Shown here: one piece after another, positions 33,813 to 44,055 of the stretch
Position numbering within the stretch: position 1 is the first letter of the stretch
Layout: each line of letters starts with the position of its first letter
Assembly (NCBI GenBank): GCA_014529385.2
Contig: CM043953.1
Coordinates: forward strand, 85,710,342-85,774,341
Direction: 5' to 3'
Length of the DNA stretch: 64,000 nt
Source: Adiantum capillus-veneris
Taxonomy: Eukaryota; Streptophyta; Polypodiopsida; Polypodiales; Pteridaceae
Made by a program: the position numbers and the translations under genes
The notes under the pieces: model-generated
The model's database searches: none
Told to the model about the DNA's origin: nothing
The model's input: the letters and a program-made list of their open reading frames with translations, nothing else

Positions 33813-35098
33813 ATGGATGATGTTCGTGATGGCGTTCAAGTTTCTCATATTCCACAAGCCTGGAAAATCTCATTGTGGTGCTGATTTTCTTTCCAGAAGT
33901 AGTGAAGGCTACTCTAAAATATCTTCGAGGGACAAGCCAGTAGATGCAGAGCTATTCCAGGTAACAATTGAGGAAAATTCAGATCCTGAATGGTATGATG
34001 TGTATCAGTTCCTTTCAAGAGGAGGATTTCAAGACAATTGGACTCAGAATTGGAAGAAAGCTCAGATCATTAAGAGTCTGAAGTTCACCATAATAGGAGG
34101 ATTTCTCTATAGATTGGGAATGGATGGTGTTCTTTAAAGGTGTGTGCCAATGGAAGGGAGGATGCAAGTCATCTCTGAAGCACACGATGAAATTCTATAG
34201 GACACTTCTCCAGTGATATCACTTATAAGATAATTTTGCAAGTCAGATTATGGTGGCAAACCTTGATAGCGGATTACAGAAGTCTCTGCAAGTCTTGTGG
34301 TATATGTGACAGAATGGCCAGACCTATAGTAGCTGATATGACTCCACCCACTCCAGTACAGCTGTCGCTAGGAGTATTCATGAAATGGGGTTTGAACTTC
34401 ATGGGACCATTCAAGAAGGTCACTCCAAGGAAGAACCAATACATCTTAATGGCTACATGTTATGTCACGAAATGGGTAGAGGCCAAGGCTCTTCCAAATA
34501 ATATTGCCAAATCAATTGCTATTTTCATGTTTGAAAACATTATCTGCCGCTATGGATTCCGCATTGAAATTGTGTCTGATCAAGGCACACATTTCATTGA
34601 TAACACAATGGAAACTCTGATGGAGATACTCTAGTTAAGTAGAGAAAATCGACTCCCTATCCGAGGTGCAATGGTTAAGCAGAGAGCAATAATAAAACCA
34701 TCAAGAATATTTTGACCAAGATTGTTCAGAAGGAGCCACACCAGTGGGATATCAAGCTCCAAACTGCTCTATGAGCTACAAAACAGCTTATAAAGTCACC
34801 ATTGGAATGACACCTTTCATAATGGTGTATGGTACTGAAGTTGTAGTGTCTATTGAATTTTTAATTACCAGCCGCAGAGTGGCAGTTGAATCTGCATTAG
34901 ATTTTAATCATCATGTCAAACAAAGACTGGAGCAATTATTGGAGCTAGATGAGTTACGACAAAGAGACATGCTGGAACAGGAGATTGTTCAGCAACGAAG
35001 AAAGCACTGCCATGATAGAAGGAGAAAGGTTTTACGGAGTTTCAAAAGGGTGACTTTGTTTTTCTATATCAGTCCAAACTTCATATGGACCAGTTTGG
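33813..35098 (+). pseudogene. RNase H end and integrase of gypsy element H (right of the big insertion)
   Basis: Continues the RNase H frame from 13,222: FLIFHKPGKSHCGADFLSR is the end of RNase H. A single zinc module follows (EAHDEIL ... CKSCGIC, 34,170-34,310, partly broken), then the integrase core with KWGLNFMGPF, EIVSDQGTHF and a damaged Glu region, and a C-terminal part with a Leu/Glu-rich helix (VKQRLEQLLELDELRQRD). Stops at 34,136, 34,633 and around 34,690 break it. In contrast to the family A pol, only one H2C2 module lies between RNase H and the core. The frame is cut at 35,098 by the foldback element and continues at 40,015. Confidence 0.8.
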
Positions 35099-35546
35099 TT
35101 AGAATAATATAACTTGATCTTGGTCTCATTATAAACACCTGGCACACTACAAGAGGTCACTTGAATTTCGACGCCACATTACCGGCGTCACTGGCGAGCG
35201 TCGGTATATGTGTGTGTATTTATGGAAAGAGCTAAGGTTTTTATAAAAGATTGATTTTCAAATTTTCGACATGTCTTTCGGCATCTATTCCGATGACAGC
35301 ACGAATTGACATACCGATGCGTCTTTCGACGGCTATTCCGACAGCTGTACTGACAGTTGTACCGACGACGCCTGCAAAAATCGAAACCGTCGGCTTTCTC
35401 TACACATTTCTCTTGTTCTTATACGTTTTCTCAAGCTCTCCTCTTCCCCATCTTTCATAGATTTGCTGCGAAACAAGCCGTCGAAAGTGCTAATCTTGCT
35501 TGTGGGTTAGCGTATAGGTATGTTTTTATGTTTACTTGTAGATTTA

Positions 35547-35562
35547 GGGTTTAGGGTTTAAC
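35547..35562 (+). repeat. Two TTTAGGG units (interstitial telomere-like)
   Basis: The sequence TTTAGGGTTTAGGG occurs once, inside the CACTA element. Only two units, so it is not a telomere. Confidence 0.7.
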
Positions 35563-35869
35563 TTTTTGTTTGTGTGTATTTTTGCAGGTTCCAGGACTTT
35601 TACAACAACTTTCATTGCTCAAATAGGATGAATGTGAGTGCTAAAACCTTTGAATGCATATTAAATTTATTTAAATTACTTTGTATATTAAGAAAATAAA
35701 ATATTATGCTTTAAACTTTGAATGCTTTAAACTTTCAATGCTTTAAAAGAAATTATGGTTTGTTATGTGAAATTTCATTTTAAATTATGAAAAAAAATTG
35801 TTTTAAGTTTATGAAAAAATATTATTTGTCATTTTTCAAATTATGCACTTGATAGGGTTTATAGTTTAC

Positions 35870-35970
35870 GTTAAGTTTAGGCTATAAGTTAAGTTAGATT
35901 AGGTAAGGTTAGGTTATCTTATACGTTAGGTTACATTAAGTTAAGCTACGTTGTTAGGTTAGGTTATACA
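35870..35970 (+). repeat. Degenerate TTAGGT-rich stretch (left)
   Basis: Irregular TTAGGTTAGGTTA runs between other short words. The same type recurs at 36,920-37,340, on the other side of the 172-bp array. Confidence 0.8.
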
Positions 35971-35988
35971 TTATTGTGTTGTTTTTAA

Positions 35989-36915
35989 TATGCATTGTGG
36001 GCAAGCTCTATGGCTTTTTGTATTGCCAAAGGCTCGCCATTGTGTTGTTTATATATCCACGAGCGTTTTTCAAGTCCTAAAATAGCTAAGCAGCGCTGAA
36101 ACTAACACCATGGCAAGCCGTTTGGCAATACGGAAAGCCATAGATCTTTCTTACAATGCATATGCATTGTGGGCAAGATTTATGGCTTGCTGTATTGCCA
36201 AATGGCTCGCCATGGTGTTGTCTATATGTTTGCGAGCGATTTTCAAGCGCTAAAATTGTCTCTTGTCCCTAAAAAAAACACAATGGCGATCCATTTGGCA
36301 GTACGGCAAGCCATAAAGCTTACCCACAATGCATATGCATTGAGGGAAAGCTCTATGGATTTCCGTATTGCCAAAACGCTTGCCATTGTGTTATTTTTAG
36401 GACCGCAAGCGATTTTCAAGGCCTAAAACAGCTAAGCAGCCCTAGAAACAACACAATGGATATCGTTTGGGAAAATGGAAATCCATAGAGCTTGCCCACA
36501 ATGCATATGCATTGTGGGAAAGCTCTATTGCTTGTCGTATTGCCAACGACTGGCCATTTTGTTGTCTATATGTTTGCCAACGATTTTCAAGCACTAAAAT
36601 TACCTCGTGCCCCTAAAAACAACACATGGCAATCCATTTGGCAATACGGCAAGCCATAAAGCTTGAGCACAATGCATATGAATTGTGGGCAAGCTCCATG
36701 GATTGCCATATTACCAAGGGCTTGCCATTGTGTTGTCTATATGTCTGCGAGCGGTTTTCAGGCCATAAAATCACTTCGCAACTCTAGAAACAACACAATG
36801 GTGATCCGTTTACCAAATTGGCAAGCCATAGAGCTTGCCCACATCGCATATGAATTGTGGGCAAGCTGTATGGCTTGTCGTTTTGCTAAACGGATTGCAA
36901 TTGTGTTGTTTTTAT
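35989..36915. repeat. Tandem array of ~172-bp units, each an inverted repeat
   Basis: Five units plus a partial one. Unit borders lie at CATATG-like sites near 35,990, 36,160, 36,334, 36,504, 36,676 and 36,848 (spacing about 170-174 bp). Each unit starts ATTGTGGGCAAGCTCTATGG and ends with the complement of that sequence, with arms of about 65 bp around a less conserved middle (TTTGCGAGCGATTTTCAAGC). Unit junctions are therefore palindromic as well. The frames at 36,169 and 36,663 are by-products. Confidence 0.9.
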
Positions 36916-36919
36916 GTTA

Positions 36920-37340
36920 GTTTTAGGTTATAGGTTAGGTGAGATTATAGGTTAGGTTAGAGCTATTGACAGCATAATAGTCGAAAAAATACAAACTGAC
37001 TTCGAGGATGACTCGTGTACTTCTAAAAATGAAAACGAACTTTGTTTAGGTTAGGTTTAGGTTATAAGTTAGGTTAGGTATAGATTTTAGGTTAGGTTAG
37101 ATTCTAGGCTAGGCATAAGGATTATAGGTTAGGTTAGAGCTAGCGTCAAATTAATAGTAGAAAAAATGCAATCGGACTTCGAAGATGACTCCTGTACTTC
37201 TAAAAATGCAAACGAACTTCGGTTAGGTTAGGTTATAGATTAGGTTTAGGCTATAAGTTAGGTTACATTAAGTAATGTTAGGTTTATGTCATAGGTTATG
37301 TTAGATTATAGGTTAGGTTAGATTATAGATTAGGTTAGCG
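36920..37340 (+). repeat. Degenerate TTAGGT-rich stretch (right)
   Basis: Repeats of GGTTAGGTTATAGGTTAGG type, interspersed with a longer unit (GTAGAAAAAATGCAATCGGACTTCGA) that recurs three times between 36,975 and 37,390. Confidence 0.8.
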
Positions 37341-37705
37341 CTAGCATCAAATTAATAGTAGAAAAAACACAATCGGACTTCAAAAGTGCACACAAACTTC
37401 AAGAACCTTAATATATAGTCATTGACCAATAAAGATGAGATTATTACCCTGTGGTCCTAATCTCCGTGCACCTCTAGACCCAGGTGTGCGGGGATCAGGC
37501 CTAGCTAGAGAATGTGAGGTTGTTAGAGCTAGCAGAAAATAGTTGAAAAAACGCAATCAGACTTCAAATGTGCACACAAATTTCAAGAACTTTATAGTCA
37601 TTGACCAATAAAGACGAGATTATTATCATGTGGTCCTAATCTCCATGCACCTCTAGACTGACGTGAGTGGGGATCGGACCTGGCTAGAGAATGTGAGGTT
37701 ATTTG
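37330..37705 (+). repeat. Two tandem ~179-bp copies upstream of the CACTA ORF
   Basis: ATTGACCAATAAAG starts at 37,421 and again at 37,600. The copies share GTGCACACAAACTTCAAGAAC upstream and TGGTCCTAATCTCC and TAGAGAATGTGAGGTT downstream, with several differences. They end about 65 bp before the ORF start at 37,771 and may include its promoter; no clear TATA box seen. Confidence 0.75.
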
Positions 37706-37770
37706 TATCGATTAAGCACTTCTTATGTAAACTAACATATTTTGTGGGTGTTGTCTGTGTATTATTAGCC

Positions 37771-38274
37771 ATGGCTGATGACAATGAGCCATACTCTCCT
37801 AGTTTTAGTTTTCCCGTCACTCCGGCCACCGGCATGTCACCCAAGCAGATGGGCTCATTTTTGTCTCATTTCACACCAAAGCAGATGGTGATGGCAGAGC
37901 ACCTTTGGGGTGCCGGTCCCTCTAGATCTACAACGGCAGACCCTACGACCGGGACTAGTGTGGTCCCTACATGGAGTGGCCCCACAATTCAGTATAATGT
38001 GCCCCCTATGCTTAGGACTCGTGTGCCCCCTACACCGATGGGTGGTTCATCCTTGAGACAACGTAGGCGTCGTTATGAAGGTGGTGGTTGCTATGGTAGC
38101 GGTTCTACCGATGCGTCCACACCACCGAGAGAGTGTTCACCACTCTCTTTAGTAGATAGTTCACCGATGGGCATAGCACATACACCTTGGGGATCACATG
38201 AGCATGATCCTAGAAAAGTGTACAAGAGCAGGGATGGGGTTGTTGTGGCAGATAGGGTCAGAAAGGCCATGTGA
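37771..38274 (+). CDS. N-terminal part of a CACTA accessory (TNP-like) protein
   Basis: Starts at ATG 37,771 (MADDNEPYSPSF); the frame is also open upstream but the sequence there is repeat. The protein is low-complexity, rich in Pro, Ser, Thr and Gly with a short basic run (RQRRRRYEGGG), and ends KVYKSRDGVVVADRVRKAM. A stop follows within a stretch with splice-like borders, and the protein seems to continue at about 38,327. Such Pro/Ser-rich N-termini are usual in plant CACTA second-ORF proteins, but the assignment depends on the position in the transposon and the downstream part. Confidence 0.5.
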   Translation: MADDNEPYSPSFSFPVTPATGMSPKQMGSFLSHFTPKQMVMAEHLWGAGPSRSTTADPTTGTSVVPTWSGPTIQYNVPPMLRTRVPPTPMGGSSLRQRRRRYEGGGCYGSGSTDASTPPRECSPLSLVDSSPMGIAHTPWGSHEHDPRKVYKSRDGVVVADRVRKAM

Positions 38275-38326
38275 TATAGGATTCGATAGCTCTGTACAAT
38301 TTAGTTTGGTCACTCTGTGATGTAGA

Positions 38327-38673
38327 TTTGGGATAACCTAGAGGCTGAGAGAAAGAATTACATTGTCGACGCCATTCAGAGAGAGTACAGGCCGACAGAG
38401 GGGTACGATCAAGTCTCGAATAACTGCATTTTTAGTGTGGCAAAGTCCACAATGTCACACTATCGTTCAGAGGCAAGACAAAGGTACAATGACGATAACC
38501 CCAAGCCGAGATGGTTGGACGTAGAGGAGTGGATGAGGATTGCACGAGAGACACAAGACAATCCTGATAGATTTCATCTCAGCAGAGAGATGCAACGAGA
38601 GCATGCTTGGTGTCTACTAGAGCGTCACATCTTGGGAGTGGAGGCTACGATACGCTTTGACATGAGTTTGTAA
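38327..38673 (+). CDS. Plant transposase accessory domain (Ptta/En/Spm, PF03004-like)
   Basis: The frame opens after GATGTAG and reads IWDNLEAERKNYIVDAIQRE, then YDQVSNNCIF, MSHYRSEARQRY, KPRWLDVEEWMRIARETQDN and REHAWC, up to a TAA at 38,673. The order (Trp-Asp start, YR basic helix, P-x-W-L then EEW and a short helix before a conserved RxH) is that of the domain found in the second gene of plant CACTA transposons; I infer the family from this pattern and have not searched. GTAAG at 38,670 and a CAG at 38,756 suggest a further intron and a lost 3' exon. Confidence 0.5.
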
Positions 38674-38929
38674 GTATTATACGTATGCATTAAATTATTG
38701 ATAATATATATGTTATTTGAAGATTTATCTAATGATTAAATCATAATGTTGCAGGAAGTTGCCATGAAGCGCCTTCTGACATGCCAATAGGAGAAGTATG
38801 GGTACAAGCATGGACTTGTGGCACTTTTGACCCAACTGTAGGAGGAGGGAGAGGACGTCAATTGGGAAGCATTACCATGAGGGTCTTCTCACTCAGTGAT
38901 TATTTGCATATGTACAATTTTGTAGTGCT

Positions 38930-39310
38930 TATGTTTATGGATTATGATTATGTTTATGGTATGGCACAAATGTTATGGTTAAGGTTTGACAGTCAAATTA
39001 AGATTATGGTATTGCTATGATGATATGACAATCATCTGATGGTTATGGTTATGGTTATAGTTGTGCAATGATGGTATGGCAATCAGGTGATGGTTATGGT
39101 TTTGCTATGATGGTAGAGCAATCATGTGATGGTTATGGTTATGGTTATAGTTGTGCAATGATGGTATGGCAATCAGGTGATGGTTATGGTTTTGCTATGA
39201 TGGTAGAGCAATCATGTGATGGTTATGGTTATGGTTGTGCAACGATGGTATGGCTGTTATGGTTATGGTATGACAAGCAAGTTATGGTATGGAAAACAGG
39301 TTATGTTTAT
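38930..39310 (+). repeat. TATGGT minisatellite with a 90-bp higher-order unit
   Basis: TTGTGCAATGATGGTATGGC starts at 39,061 and again at 39,151; whole 90-bp units are nearly identical and built from GGTTATGGTTATGG words. The 110-codon frame across it (CDGYGYG repeats) is a by-product of the repeat. Confidence 0.9.
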
Positions 39311-39445
39311 GGTTTTATAGTTTTCTACTCATGTTTTATTTATGTTAACAGGTTATGTTATTCTTACAATTTTGCTAATTGCCATACACTCGCTCTTTAG
39401 CGTCAGCTTGTAGGTGGAGTGTGGTTGCTTGTGCACTATTCCTTT

Positions 39446-39510
39446 GGGTAGAGAGGGTTGTTTTCTTTTGCTGCAGTACATGCAGCATTAGTTCCCAACC
39501 CTCTCTATCC
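39446..39510 (+). repeat. 65-bp hairpin followed by an A tract
   Basis: Outer arms GGGTAGAGAGGGTTG and CAACCCTCTCTATCC pair, and an inner pair TGCTGCA/TGCAGCA closes the loop. A run of 11 A follows. It could be a small hairpin RNA or just part of the subterminal structure of the CACTA element. Confidence 0.6.
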
Positions 39511-40014
39511 AAAAAAAAAAAGCCGATTTGGTCGTCGGTACAGATAACAATACGAGCGTCGGTAGGGGCAACGGTATGAGCATTGGAATACACTATACAA
39601 ATACCGGTGTGTATTACGTTGCATATTTTGACACATTTTTGAAGGTTTATTCGAACGTCAGCTATACCGATGGTCATACCGACGCTACGATACCGGCATC
39701 TCTTCCAAGGTCCATTTCAGCTCTTTTTAGTTTAAAAAGTTACTTCATTTCGTTGGTACCTGCGCCCATTTTTGTGCGACGTCTTGTACTGGCAGTAGTA
39801 ATCCAGATAAGTTTTTCAGCCTTACTATGTCATTTGAAAATACCCAACCAACTTCAAATGGATCAGCCCAACTTTAGTTTTTGAAGATAGGTTGGGCTGG
39901 TCCATTTTAAGGTTGTTGGGTATTTTCAAATGGCATAGTTAGGCTGAAAGACTTATTTGGATTACTGCTAGTAGGTTTTTATAATGGGACCAAGATCAAG
40001 TTATATTATTCTAA

Positions 40015-40090
40015 TGACAAGGAGACTTCGAGGGGTGATGATGCGGGTATTCCAGGTACTGATGACCACAAATTGTCAACCTAGTATCAA
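40015..40090 (+). pseudogene. Tail of the element H polyprotein
   Basis: The frame NDKETSRGDDAGIPGTDDHKLST followed by a stop at about 40,083 continues the integrase C-terminus of element H after the foldback element. No motif of its own. Confidence 0.45.
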
Positions 40091-41830
40091 AACAAGTAAA
40101 GTCTCAATATGAAAAACCAGTACCAGTAACAAAGCCACTGGACTTTCAAATCAGTACCAGTTTCTATGGGGAAAAGGCCCAACTGGAATAAATGTGGTAA
40201 TCATTAAGCTGACTATTGAACAGCATGGCCAATGCATGTGTATCACATCACCACCGACGCGTATAACTCTAGGAACGATAAGTAGTGGAGCTTTTATGGT
40301 GCGTACACGTATAAGAGTGAGGAGTGTGGGCACTCTTTCTCACAAGTCTCTTGCACGACAACTACCTGCATCCATGCAATCACCATCGCCAAGTTTCGTG
40401 ACCTCTTCGCTTCAACCTCAAACCTCCTCGTCGACGACAGCCTCTACTTGTCGCTATCTGACACTACCTGATACACCCTGCTGGGGGTTGGTACAACTTT
40501 GCAACTATAGCTTTGGAGTCATCGCAGAGTATGGGTCCTAAGAAAATTTCAAAGAAGATGCAGAACACACTGAATGAAACTGCAACATCCATTACTTCCA
40601 TTCAGGCCCCCCTACAACTCATTCCATATAGTAAGATACAAATACATATGTTTAATAAATAGGAAAAATCATTGCTGCAATTATGGGGTCTGCATGTGGT
40701 AGTACAGGCTACAAACTTTGATTTTGATACAACCATTATTAAACACGTTGGTGCATCCAAAGTGTGTCGACTCTAGAAGATGGCATGGGCAAATGCAAGC
40801 AGAAGCATGGCAAAGGACTAAAGCAGCTAGGAAGATCTGGGATGGCAGGTGGCAGCGGAAGTGTATGCATGATGCGGCTTATAGGCCAGGGAAGGCTCCA
40901 TAATGGGCTACTTGGGGTAGCAGGTGAAGGAGATGCAAAGTGCACCCATTGGGTCCCGAAATGAAGAGCTTGAAGTGTTAAGGAGCAGGTCCAGATGGCT
41001 CATCAAACCGAGCTACGGAGCCCAAGTTACCGAAGCTTGAAGCTTTAGTGGTTTGCAGATTCTTGTCGGATAGGGCAGCTGGGTACAGGTGATCCAAGTG
41101 GAAGTCAAGGTATAGATGTGTAGACCTCGGTTCATGGAGCCCACCCGTCTTTTCGGATTGTGGATCGGAGTCATGGTTTGTGAGATATGATCATTTGAAG
41201 TTTTTCCGGGGGCCAGGTCTGAGCCCACTTGGCCACATTGGATAACGTGCCATCTGGCATGTTTTGAGCCTTGACAAAGTTCTAGATCAGGTTGTACATC
41301 ATACGGAGCTAACAGGCAGAGACTACATGCCAAACGGAGTCCGGAGCAACAAGTTACGACAGTCGGAAGATTGGGTATCTTTGCTCGAAGTTGATTATTG
41401 CAGATGGTTTGATTGTGTTTTGGTTGCATTGGATCTTAGGCCTGGAAAAATCGGGTAGCAATGAGGATTATGGAGAAGTAAGGCGGCAGTGCAAGATTTC
41501 ACCCGGGCTTTGCGGCTCAGCAGTATGACATGGGAGTAGAAAATGGGAGCCACGCAAATGTAGGCAAAAAAGTTTTTTGGTTTAAAAAAAACTATGGGGT
41601 TTTTCTTATCTTCAAGGGCTTGAGGCTTAAGGCATGCGGAGGTGCCACGTGTCCTACGGTATAACCCACATACGCTGGCGGGAGCAGAGGAGCGGCGCTA
41701 TATATACTGAGGCGTGGCCTCTCCATGGTACACAACAAGGGAGTGGGCTCCTTGGGAGCTCCTTGGCCATGGCGTTCGCCCGGGGAGGTCACCTAATAAA
41801 AATGTAACCTATCACGTGAGTTCAACAGAA
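40091..41830. other. Unassigned sequence
   Basis: No gene recognised in 1.7 kb. A TATATATA box at about 41,698-41,705, GTGCCACGTGTCC (G-box-like) at 41,643-41,653 and a purine/pyrimidine-balanced leader could be a promoter or part of an LTR; I found no second copy. Confidence 0.35.
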
Positions 41831-41839
41831 GGGTATTTA

Positions 41840-42020
41840 AAGTTCTTGAACTTACAGAAATATATATATAGAAGGGCATTATTTTTTCAAATTTGAAAAA
41901 AACTTACAGATTTTAAAAGAAAAGGGTATCTTATATTCTTAACAAAATTCACAGATAAGGGGTTTTATAAACATGTCTTAAACGCACGTGATATGGTAGT
42001 GCTACACATAGTGAACCCCC
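41840..42020 (-). repeat. Inverted copy of the family B leader repeat
   Basis: The complement of this stretch follows 1,343-1,510 and 49,230-49,395 motif by motif, including GGGTTCAC, ACGTGCGTT, CCCCTTATCTGTGAATTTTG and TTCAAATTTGAAAAAA. An additional ATATATATA piece lies at its outer end. Confidence 0.7.
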
Positions 42021-42352
42021 CGAGGGCGTCCGTGGGTGTGGCGCTGCGCGCGGCGCAGCTTGGATGCCGGCGGCGATTTTGGTGGCAATGGCCGGTGGTG
42101 CAGGGAGGTAGCGCGCCCGTGCGTGGGCTGTATGGCGGTGGAATTTTGTGATGATGTGGCAGGAGATAAGGACCGTTTCCCATGCCCGAGGGCGTCCGTG
42201 GGTGTGGCGTTGCGCGCGGCGCAGCTTGGATGCCGGCGGCGATTTTGGTGGCAATGGCCGGTGGTGCAGGGAGGTAGCGCGCCCGTGCGTGGGCTGCATG
42301 GCGGTGGAATTTTGTGATGACGTGGCAGGAGATAAGGGCCGTTTCCCATGCC
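42021..42352 (+). repeat. Two tandem 166-bp GC-rich units
   Basis: CGAGGGCGTCCGTGGGTGTG starts at 42,021 and 42,187, and the units are nearly identical. The GC-rich frames on both strands (Ala/Arg/Pro-rich) only reflect composition. The pair is joined to the inverted B-type repeat and may belong to one unknown element. Confidence 0.9.
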
Positions 42353-43179
42353 CATAAGGGGCCGAATTTTTTGAGGATAAGGGGTTGTACCCCGCCCAAT
42401 AGCGACATCGCTATTGCTTTGAGGGGGGAGGGGTCCCACTTCAGAAAGGGGTGCCAATAAGTGGAAGGCTAAGGGCACTCCAAGGCCAAGAGAGGAGGAA
42501 GTCCAGCCAGCCAAAGGGAGAGGACCGAAGCCCAATGTGCACACCATGTAAATATTTCCAAAAGTGAACTATGCCAAGTGTTGGCAATGCAATCCAATTC
42601 TAAAAGAAGCTCTAAGTGAAGGCCGGGGAAGGTGAAGCTCACCCTTTTTTCTTTTTTTGGGCCTCCTAGAGGTACCCCTAAAAAAGGTTGTAAATGCAAA
42701 AATTTGAGGGCTTTTTTGCCTATGTGAGTAAGTGAAAGCTTGAAGCTTGTGTGTTGCTAAGCTTGCCATTGAAGATGCATACATTGGTTGTACTACTCTC
42801 TATGCAATAATACCACTCACTTGCCCCAATCTCGTGTGTTGCTTCTCCCCATCCCCCTCCTCTTCTCTCGCTCTTTGTGTATTGGTCGTTGCTTGCAGAG
42901 GGTTTGCTTGCAGCTCGAAAGGTTCTACCAAGAGGGCAGATTAGGAGTGTTTTGTGATTCAAAAAGGGTGAGTTGAGCAGTGTGGGTGCTTTTGGTGTTG
43001 TGGGTGTTTTCTGCAAGGTGTGAGGTAGTTTTTTTGTATGCTAAAGCGGAGTTGTTAGTGCAAATAAGCCAATTTGAAGGTGTTTTTTGAGAGGTTAGGG
43101 GTGCTATGGAATGCATGGGCTATAGAGAGGCAAGTATTTTGTGTGCTGGGTGTGTTCCCTATTCCCCCTCTCCATCTGC
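42353..43179 (+). other. Presumed LTR/leader of the gag element at 43,252
   Basis: No gene. It contains a short palindrome CAATAGCGACATCGCTATTG at about 42,400-42,419. It precedes a primer-site-like sequence and so may contain a 5' LTR, but its start is not found, and it does not match the family A LTR at the other end of the chimera. Confidence 0.35.
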
Positions 43180-43197
43180 TGGTGCCCCCGCTGAGGA
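43180..43197 (+). other. Primer-binding-site-like sequence of the gag element
   Basis: TGGTGCCCCCGCTGAGGA, one transition away from TGGTGCCCCCACTGAGGA at 55,499 and similar to the family B site TGGCGCCCCCGCCGAGGA at 48,084. It lies 55 bp before the gag start. Confidence 0.6.
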
Positions 43198-43251
43198 GCA
43201 GCTGATTGCTCGGTGGTGTTGATCAAAGACGGTTATTTCCATTAAGGAAAG

Positions 43252-44055
43252 ATGGCAACACATAGTTATGAACCAATTTTTGCCGGAGAAGGAGGTACGG
43301 AAGAATGGATGGCCGATTTTGAGTTGTATATGTTGTCGCTTCATATGCCGGATGAGTCTAGCAAGATGCAAACGATCCCGTTCTTGATGCGGGGAAAAGC
43401 AAAGACATGGTTCTATGCGTTGGAGGGAGAGCCAAGAATTATGTGGCCGGCATTGCGGGGCCGTTTTTTGCAAGACTTTCGAAAAGAGGTGTCTCCTATC
43501 GACTTGGATGCAAGGTTGAAGAATTTGAAGCAGGACGTGAATGAGGAATTTAGTGTCTTCCTCACCCGCTTCGAACAGTGCTGGAGAGATTTTGCAATGG
43601 CCATGCAGTTGGTCAATGGTGGTGAGTGCTTTAAATTGGAAAAGTTTATGTCTTGTTTACATCCCAAGGTTCGTGAAAACGTGGATTTCGAGGGCCCGGA
43701 GAATTACAACGGGGCAGTTGCCATTGCACGGTCTAAAAGCCGCAAAATCAAGAAGAAGATCGAGCAAGGCGCTTTGGGGTATGAGGCGATGGTTCCCAAT
43801 TCGGCTTCGAGCCCGAGAGAAGAAGTTCAAGCGGAGAATCAGCCCAATCGAGGGGCAGCAACCGTTCCTCAACAATAGGTACGTACAGTTCAAGATTTGT
43901 CTGAGAAAATGCAAGAGTTGCATTTAAGTGTTATGGACAGAGGTCAAGCAAGGGCTGGAAGAGGCAGAGCTAGGCAATTGCCTGGTAGGTGCTACAATTG
44001 TGGAGTGGAGGGCAATTATGCTCTAGATTGCCTCATCCACCAAGGGAAAGGGGCA
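43252..44055 (+). pseudogene. Gag of a third gypsy-type element, fused to family A sequence
   Basis: Starts MATHSYEPIFAGEGGTEEWM. The capsid domain is clear: MPDESSKMQTIPFLMRGKAKTWFYALE, WPALRGRFLQDFRKEV, FLTRFEQCWRDF and FMSCLHPKVRENV. One TAG at 43,876 interrupts the frame, which then continues VRTVQDLSEKMQEL into an Arg/Gly-rich part and a zinc knuckle CYNCGVEGNYALDC at about 43,990-44,031, where the usual His is Asn. At about 44,055 the sequence changes to that of the family A coiled-coil ORF, in a different frame. Apart from the stop it is well preserved. Confidence 0.8.

Larger units (their letters stand above)
35145..39791 (+). mobile_element. CACTA (En/Spm-type) DNA transposon, degenerate
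   Basis: Left end CACTACAAGAGGTCAC, right end (complement) CAGTACAAGACGTCGCAC: the standard CACTACAAGA terminus, with one base changed on the right. The 3-bp duplication GCA flanks it (35,142-35,144 and 39,792-39,794), as known for the superfamily. Both subterminal regions (about 35,160-35,390 and 39,530-39,710) carry many short CCGACG/CGTCGG motifs, the usual transposase-binding repeats. The interior has remnants of one accessory protein gene and several satellites but no recognisable DDE transposase, so it is non-autonomous. Confidence 0.85.
35099..40014. mobile_element. Foldback element (arms ~130 bp) split by a CACTA transposon
   Basis: After removal of the CACTA element, 35,099-35,144 plus 39,795-39,875 forms one arm and 39,888-40,014 the other; they are imperfect complements over about 130 bp with a loop near 39,876-39,887. 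The outer end reads TTAGAATAATATAACTTGATC on the left and its complement on the right. A TA duplication fits: with one TA kept, the frame of element H runs on as MDQFGNDKET. It codes for nothing. Confidence 0.8.

Noticed and set aside
35547-35562. Telomere or interstitial telomere block
   Set aside because: Only two TTTAGGG units; the nearby TTAGGT stretches are irregular.
35989-36915. CRISPR-like array
   Set aside because: Whole 172-bp units repeat without unique spacers, each unit is an inverted repeat, and the context is a plant transposon.
39068-39400. 110-codon ORF with CDGYGYG repeats
   Set aside because: Translation of the TATGGT minisatellite.
41949-42547. Several overlapping GC-rich frames (Pro/Arg/Ala-rich)
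   Set aside because: All frames stay open because of base composition and the tandem 166-bp unit; no start context or domain.
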